Made by a program: the position numbers and the translations under genes. Under the pieces are notes generated by a model. The model was not told the DNA's origin and searched no databases. It saw only the letters and a program-made list of their open reading frames with translations. A stretch of 64,000 nt of DNA from assembly GCF_023101165.1 (NCBI RefSeq), contig NZ_CP078076.1, forward strand, positions 1,302,001 to 1,366,000, given 5' to 3'. How positions within the stretch are numbered: the first letter of the stretch is position 1; the number at the start of each line of letters is the position of its first letter. Below, piece by piece: positions 25,021 to 32,984 of this stretch. Source of the stretch: Microbacterium sufflavum (GTDB lineage Bacteria; Actinomycetota; Actinomycetes; Actinomycetales; Microbacteriaceae).

Positions 25021-25989
25021 GTGACCACGGCCACCACACCCCGGGTCCGGCGGGAGACGACTCCCGCCGGGCCCGGCGCCCCCGTCCGGCGGCGCCGCAG
25101 CCGCCGCACGACGCTGATCGGTCTCGCCTTCGCCGCGCCGTTCATCGTCGGCTTCCTGTTCCTGTTCGCCTACCCGATCGTGGCCTCGGCGTACTACAGC
25201 TTCACCGACTTCAACCTCTTCCAGGCGCCCGAGTGGGTGGGCCTGGACAACTACACCCAGATGTTCGCGGACGGGGTGTTCTGGAAGTCGCTCGCCAACA
25301 CCGCCGTGCTCACCGTGTTCGGGGTGCCGCTCGCGATCGGCATCGCGCTCGCCGGAGCCCACCTGCTCAACACCCCCGTCCGCGGCCAGCCGCTGTACCG
25401 CGCGCTGGTGTACCTGCCCTCGATCGTGCCCGTGGTGGTCGGCGGCTACCTGTGGCGCTGGCTGCTCAACGCCCAGTACGGCTTCATCAACCACTTCCTG
25501 TCGTGGTTCGGCATCGAAGGGCCGGCGTGGCTGCAGCAGCCGGAATGGACCAAGCCCGCGATCATCATGATGTCGCTGTGGACCGTCGGCGGCACCATGA
25601 TCATCTACCTCGCGGCCCTCCAGGAGGTGCCGAAGGAGCTGTACGAGGCGGCCGAGCTCGACGGTGCGGGAGTCTGGCGCCGGTTCACGAGCGTCACCTG
25701 GCCGACGGTGTCTCCGGTGACCCTGTTCCAGGTGATCGTGAGCATCATCGGTTTCCTGCAGATCTTCACGCAGCCCTACATCCTGTCGCAGGAGCGGCTC
25801 AATCAGGCCGGCTCCGGGCCCGGGCAGTCGATGCTCTCCTACGCGATGTACCTGTACCAGAACGCGTTCGTGTTCCTGAAGATGGGCTACGCCTCGGCCA
25901 TGGCCTGGACGCTGTTCATCGTCACGCTCATCGTGAGCCTCATCGTGCTCGCGTCGTCGAAGAAGTGGGTGCACGATGGCACACGCTGA
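25021..25989 (+). CDS. ABC sugar transporter permease (MalF-like)
   Basis: A 322-residue membrane protein with six hydrophobic segments. The EAA loop is visible as EAAELDGAGVWRRFTSVTWPTVSP, with the contact glycine in the usual place. GTG at 25021. It overlaps the next permease by 14 bases. It forms the channel with the partner permease at 25976-26842. Confidence 0.92.
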   Translation: MTTATTPRVRRETTPAGPGAPVRRRRSRRTTLIGLAFAAPFIVGFLFLFAYPIVASAYYSFTDFNLFQAPEWVGLDNYTQMFADGVFWKSLANTAVLTVFGVPLAIGIALAGAHLLNTPVRGQPLYRALVYLPSIVPVVVGGYLWRWLLNAQYGFINHFLSWFGIEGPAWLQQPEWTKPAIIMMSLWTVGGTMIIYLAALQEVPKELYEAAELDGAGVWRRFTSVTWPTVSPVTLFQVIVSIIGFLQIFTQPYILSQERLNQAGSGPGQSMLSYAMYLYQNAFVFLKMGYASAMAWTLFIVTLIVSLIVLASSKKWVHDGTR

Positions 25990-26842
25990 GATCTCTACCC
26001 CCGCCCGCCGGCCCCGCCGCACGCGCCGCACGCTGCGCCGCGTCCGGCAGCAGGTGTCGGTGGCGCTGCTCGCCCTGCTGTTCCTCTTCCCGCTGCTGGT
26101 GATGCTGTCGACCGCGTTCAAGACGCCGGGCGACGTGTTCTCCTCGCCGCCCACCCTGCTTCCGGCCGAGTGGACCATGGACAACTTCGCCGAGGCGTTC
26201 GCGCAGATCCCCGTGTGGCGTTACCTCGGCAACACGCTGTTCGTGTCGGGCATGAGCATCCTGGGCACGGTCATCTCGTGCCCGCTGGTGGCCTATGCGC
26301 TGGCGAAGGTGAAGTGGCGCGGCGCCCGCCCGCTGCTCATCCTCGTTCTGGCCACGATGATGCTGCCGCCCCAGGTGACCCTCATCCCGCTGTTCCTGGT
26401 GTGGAACGGGCTCGAGGCGACGAACACCTACCTGCCGCTGATCGTGCCGGCCTTCCTGGGCACGCCGTTCTTCATCTTCATGATCCGGCAGTTCCTGCTC
26501 GCGGTGCCCGACGAGCTGATCGAGGCCGCGCGCCTCGACGGCGCCTCCGAGTTCCGCACCTACGCGACGATCGTGCTGCCCCTGGCCCGCCCGGCCATCG
26601 TCACCGCGGCGATCTTCCAGTTCGTGTGGGCGTGGACCGACTTCCTCAATCCCCTCATCTATCTCAACGACCAGTCGACGTACACGCTGTCGATCGGTCT
26701 GTACGCCTTCTTCGGGGAGAACGACGTGGCGTGGGGACCGCTCATGGCGGCATGCGTGATGTTCACGCTGCCGGCCGTGGTGATCTTCCTCATCGGCCAG
26801 AAGTTCTTCATCGGCGGCGTCAGCGCAGGAGCGATCAAGTGA
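25976..26842 (+). CDS. ABC sugar transporter permease (MalG-like)
   Basis: A 288-residue membrane protein with an arginine-rich N-terminus, six hydrophobic segments and an EAA loop (EAARLDGASEFRTYATIVLPLARP). The ATG at 25976 lies inside the end of the first permease. Its stop overlaps the nanE start (GTGA). Second half of the CUT1 channel. Confidence 0.92.
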   Translation: MAHAEISTPARRPRRTRRTLRRVRQQVSVALLALLFLFPLLVMLSTAFKTPGDVFSSPPTLLPAEWTMDNFAEAFAQIPVWRYLGNTLFVSGMSILGTVISCPLVAYALAKVKWRGARPLLILVLATMMLPPQVTLIPLFLVWNGLEATNTYLPLIVPAFLGTPFFIFMIRQFLLAVPDELIEAARLDGASEFRTYATIVLPLARPAIVTAAIFQFVWAWTDFLNPLIYLNDQSTYTLSIGLYAFFGENDVAWGPLMAACVMFTLPAVVIFLIGQKFFIGGVSAGAIK

Positions 26843-27522
26843 CACACGACACCCTCGAACTGCTCCGTGACAGCCTCGTCGCCTCGGTCCAGGCGTCAGC
26901 GGGCACCCCGGCCCGCGACACCCACGTGATCGGTGCGCTCGCGGAGTCGGCACTGCTCGGCGGTGCCAGCGGGCTGCGGTTGAACGGACCGGAGGACCTC
27001 CGCCGGGTGCGGTCGGCGACGGCGGTGCCGCTGATCGGACTGCACAAGGTGTGGAACGGTGTGCGCAACGTGATCACGCCCGACGTCGCTCTTGCGGAGG
27101 GCCTCGCCGCGGCGGGGGCCGACGTGATCGCGGTGGACGCCACGACCGAGCAGCTCGGCACGGACTTCGGCCTGCTCGGCCGGATCGCGCAGGCCACCGG
27201 GCTCCCGGTGATGGCCGACGTCTCCACCGCGGAGGAGGGCAGGAGGGCGTGGGAGGCGGGCGCCGCCGTGGTCGGCACCACCCTCTCCGGCTACACGCCG
27301 CACTCGCCGCGGCAGGACGGACCCGACCTCGATCTCGTCGCCGCGCTCGCCGCGGCCGGCATCCCGACCATCGCGGAGGGCCGCTACCAGACACCGGAGC
27401 AGGTGCGAGCGGCCTTCGACGCCGGGGCCTTCGCCGTGGTCGTCGGCGGGGCGATCACCGACCCGATCGCGCTCACGCGCCGGTTCGTCGCGGCGACCCC
27501 GAAAGCCGGGGAGCGGGTGTGA
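26839..27522 (+). CDS. nanE: N-acetylmannosamine-6-phosphate 2-epimerase
   Basis: A 227-residue TIM-barrel enzyme that converts ManNAc-6-phosphate to GlcNAc-6-phosphate. Family marks are GLRLNGPEDLRRVR, PLIGLHKVW, ADVIAVDAT, VMADVST, VGTTLSGYT and PTIAEGRY. The GTG at 26839 overlaps the permease stop. The ROK kinase gene follows with another GTGA overlap, giving a kinase plus epimerase pair as in sialic acid catabolism. No NanA lyase, NagA or NagB is present in the window. Confidence 0.92.
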   Translation: MTHDTLELLRDSLVASVQASAGTPARDTHVIGALAESALLGGASGLRLNGPEDLRRVRSATAVPLIGLHKVWNGVRNVITPDVALAEGLAAAGADVIAVDATTEQLGTDFGLLGRIAQATGLPVMADVSTAEEGRRAWEAGAAVVGTTLSGYTPHSPRQDGPDLDLVAALAAAGIPTIAEGRYQTPEQVRAAFDAGAFAVVVGGAITDPIALTRRFVAATPKAGERV

Positions 27523-28454
27523 TCGTCGGGGTCGACATCGGCGGCACCAAGATCGCGGTCGCCGGATTCGAGCCCGATCCCGCGGGCGGCCGTCGCCGGG
27601 TGACGCCCGTGCGCAGCTGCGCGACGCCGGCGCGCGAGGGCGGGGACGCGATCGTGCGGGCGGTCGTCGAGGCGGTCCGCGCGGTCGCCGACGGCGAGCC
27701 CGTGACGGCGGTCGGTGTCGGCACGGCCGGCGTGGTCGCCCCCGACGGATCCATCACCTCGGCCACGGACGCGATCCGGGGGTGGGCGGGGTTCCCGCTG
27801 CGCGCGGCACTCGAGCGTGCCACGGGGGTTGCGGTCGTGGTCGTGAACGACGTGCACGCGGCGGCGGTCGCGGAGGCCGCCCAGGGAGCGGGTCGCGGAG
27901 CGGGCGGGCTGCTGATGGTCGCGGTGGGCACGGGCATCGGCGGGGCCGTGGTGCTCCCGGACGGGCTCCGCGCCGGGGCGACCGGCACCGCGGGATCGGT
28001 CGGGCACACCGAGCTGGCGCTGCCGGCCGAGCTCGCCGGGAGGCGCTGCGGCTGCGGGGCGCCCGGGCACGTCGAGGCCGTGGCGTCGGGGCCCGGACTC
28101 GAACGGACGTACCGGGAGCGCACCGGGACACCGCTCCCGTTGCGCGAGGTGGATGCCCTGGCCCGTGCGGGCGACCGGACGGCGGCGGAGGTGATCGCGC
28201 AGGGGGCGCAGTTCCTCGGGCGCGCTCTCGCCGCGGTCAACGCGGTGCTCGACGTCGAGGTGGTGGCGGTGGGCGGGGGTGTCGCGGGCATCGGAGAGCG
28301 GTACCTGGACGAGGTGGCGCGGGCCTACCGGGCCGTGGCGATGCCGGGCCCGGCGCGGGCCCGCGTCCTTCCTGCCGAGTTCGGGGTGGACGCGACCGCG
28401 ACCGGCGCGGCCCTGCTCGCGCCGGTCGAAACTCCCACCCCACGCCCAGCGTGA
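27519..28454 (+). CDS. nanK: ROK family sugar kinase, probably ManNAc kinase
   Basis: A 311-residue ROK protein. Visible are the N-terminal phosphate-binding DIGGTKIAVAGF, a VVNDVHAAAVAEA motif holding the catalytic Asp, GTGIGGAVV, and the zinc motif region GHTELALP...RRCGCGAPGHVEAVASG. The usual motif has CxCG then GCxE; here the last Cys is replaced by His (GHVE), so zinc binding may differ. Substrate assignment as ManNAc rests on the overlapping nanE, not on the sequence itself. Confidence 0.82.
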   Translation: MIVGVDIGGTKIAVAGFEPDPAGGRRRVTPVRSCATPAREGGDAIVRAVVEAVRAVADGEPVTAVGVGTAGVVAPDGSITSATDAIRGWAGFPLRAALERATGVAVVVVNDVHAAAVAEAAQGAGRGAGGLLMVAVGTGIGGAVVLPDGLRAGATGTAGSVGHTELALPAELAGRRCGCGAPGHVEAVASGPGLERTYRERTGTPLPLREVDALARAGDRTAAEVIAQGAQFLGRALAAVNAVLDVEVVAVGGGVAGIGERYLDEVARAYRAVAMPGPARARVLPAEFGVDATATGAALLAPVETPTPRPA

Positions 28455-28455
28455 G

Positions 28456-28475
28456 CGATATATCGTTAACTATCG
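28456..28475. promoter_or_regulatory. Inverted repeat upstream of padR
   Basis: CGATA-N10-TATCG, containing the direct repeat TATCGTT at 28461 and 28471, begins directly after the kinase stop and 21 bases before the PadR start. Probably the autoregulatory PadR site. Confidence 0.6.
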
Positions 28476-28495
28476 TTCACGACTGGGAGGTCATC

Positions 28496-29128
28496 ATGAG
28501 CAACGCATTCCCCTCCAACCCGTTCGGCGGAACCGGGAACACCGGCGGCAGCGGTGCCGGTGACTTCGCGTCCGGCCTCGGCAACCTCTTCGGCGGACCC
28601 CACGGTCCTGCCGGCGCGCTCTTCGAGGCGATGGATCAGCTCCGCAAATCGTTCGACTCGCGCCCGTCCGGCGGCTCCCGCATGGCGCGCGGCGACGTCC
28701 GCACCGCCGTGCTCACGCTCCTCGCCGAGCGTCCCATGCACGGCTACCAGATCATCAACGAGATCGCCGAGCGCAGCGGCGGCACCTGGAAGCCCAGCGC
28801 CGGTTCCGTGTACCCCACGCTCCAGCTGCTCGCCGATGAAGGGCTGATCGAGGCGGAGGAGCAGAACGGCCGCAAGACCTATGCGCTCACCGAGGCCGGT
28901 CGCGCCGTCGCCGACGAGACCACCGAGACCCCGGCGCCGTGGGTGTCCACCTCCGACAAGGACCGCGGACGCGACCCTCGCTACAGCGCGCTGCCCAAGG
29001 CCGGCGTCGACCTGGCCGCCGCGGCCGCGCAGGTCGGTCGCAGCGGTTCGGCGGAGCAGGTGCAGCAGGCGATCGAGGTGCTCGACGACGCCCGCCGTAG
29101 GCTGTACACGATCCTTGCCCAGGACTGA
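28496..29128 (+). CDS. PadR family transcriptional regulator
   Basis: A 210-residue regulator. A glycine-rich, low-complexity N-terminus (about 60 residues) precedes the PadR winged helix: ARGDVRTAVLTLLAERPMHGYQIINEIAERSGGTWKPSAGSVYPTLQLLADEGLIE. A helical C-terminus (EQVQQAIEVLDDARRRLYTIL) is expected to dimerise. The ATG at 28496 has GGGAGG five bases upstream. The target may be itself and other genes carrying the TATCGTTAA motif. Confidence 0.9.
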   Translation: MSNAFPSNPFGGTGNTGGSGAGDFASGLGNLFGGPHGPAGALFEAMDQLRKSFDSRPSGGSRMARGDVRTAVLTLLAERPMHGYQIINEIAERSGGTWKPSAGSVYPTLQLLADEGLIEAEEQNGRKTYALTEAGRAVADETTETPAPWVSTSDKDRGRDPRYSALPKAGVDLAAAAAQVGRSGSAEQVQQAIEVLDDARRRLYTILAQD

Positions 29129-29173
29129 CCGCGTCGTGCGGCATCCGGCGCGGAACGGCGGAAGGATGACGCG

Positions 29174-30853
29174 ATGACGGAAGCGGTAGCCCAGGGCGTC
29201 CATCGCGCCAGGTACCGCCGCATCCTGTCGTTCGCGAGCCGCGAGTTCGTGAAGATCTGGTGGTTCGAGCTGGTGCTTCCGCGCTTCGGGCTCGCCGCGG
29301 TCGCGGAGCGCACCCGCCCGCGCCGGATGCAGCGCTTCGCCCGGCGCTTCCACACCCTCGCGGTCGAGCTCGGCGGACTCATGATCAAGGTCGGGCAGTT
29401 CATGTCGTCGCGCCTCGACGTGCTCCCGCCCGAGATCACGAAGGAGCTGGAGGGTCTGCAGGACGAGGTGCCCGCGGTGCCCACCCCGCAGATCCGGGCG
29501 CTCGCGGAGGCCGAGCTCGGCATCCCCCTGGAGCGCGCCTACGCCTGGTTCGACGACACCCCGGTCGCCGCGGCCTCGCTCGGTCAGGTGCACCGCGCGC
29601 GGCTCTCGGCCCTCGACGCGGAGGACACCGGGCTCGACGAGGTCGTGGTCAAGGTGCAGCGCCCGGGTATCGACGAGATCGTCGCGGTCGACCTCGCGGC
29701 CCTCCGCCGGGTCGCCCGCTGGCTCACGCGGGTGCGGATCGTCGCCGACCGGGTGGACGCGCCCGCCCTCGTGGAGGAGTTCGCCGTCACGAGCCTGGAG
29801 GAGATCGACTACCTGCACGAGGCCCGTAGCGCCGAGCGGTTCCGCGAGAACTTCGCCGACGACCCGCGGGTCGCGGCGCCCGAGATCGTGTGGGAGCGCA
29901 CGACCCGCCGCGTGCTGACGCTGTCCGACGTGACCGCCATCAAGATCAACGACACCGAGGCGCTGCGGGCGGCCGGCATCGAACCGCGGGCCGTCGCCGA
30001 CGCGTTCGCCGAGGTCATGTTCGACCAGGTGTTCACGCATCGCTTCGTGCACGCCGACCCGCATCCCGGCAACATCTTCGTCACCCCGGTTCCCACGGAC
30101 GGGGGCTTCCGTCTGACGTTCATCGACTTCGGCATGATGGCCGAGGTCCCCGACAACCTCCGCGAGGGGCTGCGGATGCTCCTGATCGCGGTCACCGCGC
30201 GCGACAGTCGCGGACTCGTGGCCGCCGCGAAGGAGATCGGCGTGCTGCTGCCCACCGCCGACACCGCCGATCTCGAGCGCGCCCTGACGGCACTGTTCGC
30301 CCGCTTCGGCGGCATGGGCTTCGCGGAGCTGAGCCGCGTCGACCCGCGCGAGTTCACCGACTTCGCAGACGAGTTCGGCGACATGGTGCGCCGCCTCCCG
30401 CTCCAGCTGCCGGAAGACCTGCTGCTGCTGATCCGGGCGGTGTCGCTCACCTCGGGCATGTGCAGCGGCCTCGACCCCGCGTTCAACGTGTGGGACGCGG
30501 CGGAGCCCTACGCCGCTCGGCTGCTGCGCGACGAGTCCGGCAACCTGATGCAGGACATGGCCCAGCAGGCGATGGAGAACGCCGCGACCACGTGGCGCCT
30601 CCCTGGGCGCATCGACCGCATCATCACCCGCATCGACGACGGCACTGTGTCGTTCGACACCTCGCGACTGGAGCGGCGCCTCGATCGGCTGGAGGGCATC
30701 GCGCGCCGCATCGCCTCCGGGGTGCTGTTCGCCGCGATGCTCGTGGGCGGCGCGCTGCTGGTCGCCCCGGTGCCCCCGCTCGGGATCACGCTGCTGTGCG
30801 TCTCCGTGCTGCCTCTGCTCGGGGCGCTCTTCGCGGGGCGCCGCGGCCGCTAG
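29174..30853 (+). CDS. ABC1/UbiB family atypical kinase
   Basis: A 559-residue protein of the ABC1/ADCK/UbiB family. It has the KxGQ motif (MIKVGQFMSSR), the alanine-rich loop in place of a P-loop (AAASLGQVHRA), VVVKVQRPGI with the ion-pair Lys, the catalytic VHADPHPGNIF and FIDFGMMAE. Two hydrophobic segments close the C-terminus (about 515-550), as in membrane-attached members. In other bacteria the family supports quinone synthesis; here no quinone genes are near, so the role is open. Confidence 0.92.
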   Translation: MTEAVAQGVHRARYRRILSFASREFVKIWWFELVLPRFGLAAVAERTRPRRMQRFARRFHTLAVELGGLMIKVGQFMSSRLDVLPPEITKELEGLQDEVPAVPTPQIRALAEAELGIPLERAYAWFDDTPVAAASLGQVHRARLSALDAEDTGLDEVVVKVQRPGIDEIVAVDLAALRRVARWLTRVRIVADRVDAPALVEEFAVTSLEEIDYLHEARSAERFRENFADDPRVAAPEIVWERTTRRVLTLSDVTAIKINDTEALRAAGIEPRAVADAFAEVMFDQVFTHRFVHADPHPGNIFVTPVPTDGGFRLTFIDFGMMAEVPDNLREGLRMLLIAVTARDSRGLVAAAKEIGVLLPTADTADLERALTALFARFGGMGFAELSRVDPREFTDFADEFGDMVRRLPLQLPEDLLLLIRAVSLTSGMCSGLDPAFNVWDAAEPYAARLLRDESGNLMQDMAQQAMENAATTWRLPGRIDRIITRIDDGTVSFDTSRLERRLDRLEGIARRIASGVLFAAMLVGGALLVAPVPPLGITLLCVSVLPLLGALFAGRRGR

Positions 30854-30935
30854 ACCCGCCCGGCCGCAGGAGAACGCGGCGGCTCCGGCGGAGGCGGCCC
30901 GGGCCGAGGCGGCCCGCATGGGAGGATGGGTTCTC

Positions 30936-32906
30936 ATGGACAACCCGGTCGAGAAGCATTCCCCCTCCGACGGTCCGCAGACCCCCACCGGCACCCACCG
31001 CACCGCGGGAGAGGCCGCGCGCAAGATCGTGCGCGACATCACCACGGTTCCGCCGCGCAGCGTGCACCCCGCGCTCGTGCCGGGTGTCTCGGTCGAGGAG
31101 ACCGGTCGCACCTACCGCACCGACCCGCTCGTGTTCGGTGTGGCGGCGGCGTTCGCCCTCGGGTTCATCGCGTGGGGCGTGTTCGCGGGCGACAACCTCG
31201 CCGGCACCACCAGCACCGTGCTCGCGTGGGTCGTGGAGTACTTCGGCTTCTTCTTCACCACGATCGCGACGATCATCCTCGTGTTCATGCTGTTCGTCGG
31301 CTTCAGCCGCTACGGGCGCATCCCGCTGGGTCGTGACGACGAGGAGCCCGAGTTCTCGATGTTCTCGTGGATCTCGATGCTCTTCGCGGCCGGCATGGGC
31401 ATCGGGCTGGTGTTCTGGGGCGCCGCGGAGCCGCTGACGTTCTTCGAGAACCCGCCACCCGGAACGGTCGAGGCGAACACGCTCGAGGCCATGCACACCG
31501 CGCAGACGCAGGTGCTCTACCACTGGGGCCCGCAGGCCTGGGCGTTCTATGCGCTCGTCGGCGGGGCCATCGCCTACGGCGCCTACCGCCGCGGTCGCAC
31601 CCCGCTGATCTCGTCGATCTTCGCGCCGCTGCTCGGCGAGCACCGCACCACGGGCCCGGTCGGCCGCACGATCGACATCTTCTCCATCATCGTGACGCTG
31701 TTCGGCACGGCCGCGTCTCTCGGGCTCGGTGCGCTGCAGATCGGCCACGGCGTCGAGCTGGTGAGCGGCATCGGCCCGCTCGGCAACGGCATCCTGATCG
31801 CCGTCATCGCCGTGCTCACGGCGTGCTTCATCGCGTCGGCCGTCTCCGGGGTCTCGAAGGGCATCCGCGCGCTGTCGAACATCAACGCGGTCGTCGCGAT
31901 CCTGCTGGCGTTCTTCGTGTTCTTCGTCGGGCCGACGCTGCTCATCCTGAACGTCATCCCGTCGGTCGCGGTGCAGTTCCTCGGCGACCTGCCGACCATG
32001 ATCGGCCGCTCGGCCTCGCAGGGTGAGGCCGCGGAGGCGTTCCTGTCGAGCTGGACGATCTTCTACTGGGCGTGGTGGATCTCGTGGTCGCCCTTCGTCG
32101 GCATGTTCATCGCGAAGATCTCGCGCGGGCGCACGCTGCGCCAGTTCGTGTCGGTGGTCATCGTCGTGCCGTCGGCGATCTCGCTCGTGTGGTTCGCGAT
32201 CTTCGGCACCACCGCGATCCAGCAGCAGATGAACGGCGCCGGACTCGTGGTCGACCCGCCCGAGGAGGTGCTGTTCGGCGTGCTGGAGAACCTGCCGTTC
32301 CCCCTCGTCACGAGCATCGTGCTCATCCTGCTCATCGCGATCTTCTTCATCACCGGCGCCGACTCCGCCTCGCTCGTGATGGGCACGCTCTCCCAGCAGG
32401 GGCGCCCAGAGCCGTCGCGCTGGGTCGCGGTGGTCTGGGGTGTGCTGGTCGGCGTGATCGCCGCGGTGCTGCTCGTGAGCGGCGCGGAGGGCAGCGGCCT
32501 GCAGTCGCTGCAGAACGCGACGATCATCGCGGCCCTGCCGTTCGCCATCATCATGGCGTTCATGATGATCGCGTTCATGAAGGATCTGCGGCGCGACCCG
32601 ATGATCCTGCGCGACCGCTACGCCCGCGCCGCCGTGCGGCACAGCGTGATGGCCGGACTGGAGGAGTACGGCGACGACTTCGCGCTCGTGCCCGTCGAGT
32701 ACGACCACTCGGAGGACGACCTGGCATGGATCGACGAGGACACGGTCGACGACACCCTCGCCGAGGTGTACGAGGCGGCGACCGAGGCGATCGACATCGT
32801 CCCGCCGGCCGACGTCGAAGCCGCAGTGGACGCCGCGATGGACGAGACCCTGGATCAGCCCGACGAGGCCGCGCAGCCCGGGGCCGAGGGTCCGCCCGTC
32901 CGCTGA
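30936..32906 (+). CDS. BCCT family betaine/carnitine/choline transporter
   Basis: A 656-residue membrane protein with the 12-helix BCCT core. Signatures are AAGMGIGLVFWGAAEP, the tryptophan-rich YWAWWISWSPFVGMFIAKISRGRTLRQF and ITGADSASLVMGTLSQ. It should import compatible solutes with sodium or protons. A long acidic C-terminal tail (about 100 residues) could sense osmotic change, as in other BCCT proteins. The ATG at 30936 is preceded by GGGAGG; a nearer upstream ATG at 30918 is less likely. Confidence 0.93.
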   Translation: MDNPVEKHSPSDGPQTPTGTHRTAGEAARKIVRDITTVPPRSVHPALVPGVSVEETGRTYRTDPLVFGVAAAFALGFIAWGVFAGDNLAGTTSTVLAWVVEYFGFFFTTIATIILVFMLFVGFSRYGRIPLGRDDEEPEFSMFSWISMLFAAGMGIGLVFWGAAEPLTFFENPPPGTVEANTLEAMHTAQTQVLYHWGPQAWAFYALVGGAIAYGAYRRGRTPLISSIFAPLLGEHRTTGPVGRTIDIFSIIVTLFGTAASLGLGALQIGHGVELVSGIGPLGNGILIAVIAVLTACFIASAVSGVSKGIRALSNINAVVAILLAFFVFFVGPTLLILNVIPSVAVQFLGDLPTMIGRSASQGEAAEAFLSSWTIFYWAWWISWSPFVGMFIAKISRGRTLRQFVSVVIVVPSAISLVWFAIFGTTAIQQQMNGAGLVVDPPEEVLFGVLENLPFPLVTSIVLILLIAIFFITGADSASLVMGTLSQQGRPEPSRWVAVVWGVLVGVIAAVLLVSGAEGSGLQSLQNATIIAALPFAIIMAFMMIAFMKDLRRDPMILRDRYARAAVRHSVMAGLEEYGDDFALVPVEYDHSEDDLAWIDEDTVDDTLAEVYEAATEAIDIVPPADVEAAVDAAMDETLDQPDEAAQPGAEGPPVR

Positions 32907-32913
32907 CGCCGCG

Positions 32914-32948
32914 GAGGGCCCGGGCGCGCGACGGCACCCGGGTCCCTC
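32914..32948. terminator. Hairpin between convergent genes
   Basis: GAGGGCCCGGG pairs with CCCGGGTCCCTC with one bulged base and a 12-base loop. It lies 8 bases after the BCCT stop and before the end of the opposite gene, so it may serve both directions. Confidence 0.65.
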
Positions 32949-32984
32949 GGCTCAGGCGACCGCGCGGGTGAGGGCGGCCGTGGC

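Noticed and set aside
21869..25024. Open frame of 1051 codons on the plus strand
   Set aside because: It crosses four well-supported features on both strands (DUF4127, GntR, the operator region and the binding protein) and has low-complexity Arg/Gly/His composition.
28466..31111. Open frame of 881 codons on the minus strand
   Set aside because: It is antisense to PadR, ABC1 kinase and BCCT genes, with no recognisable domain.
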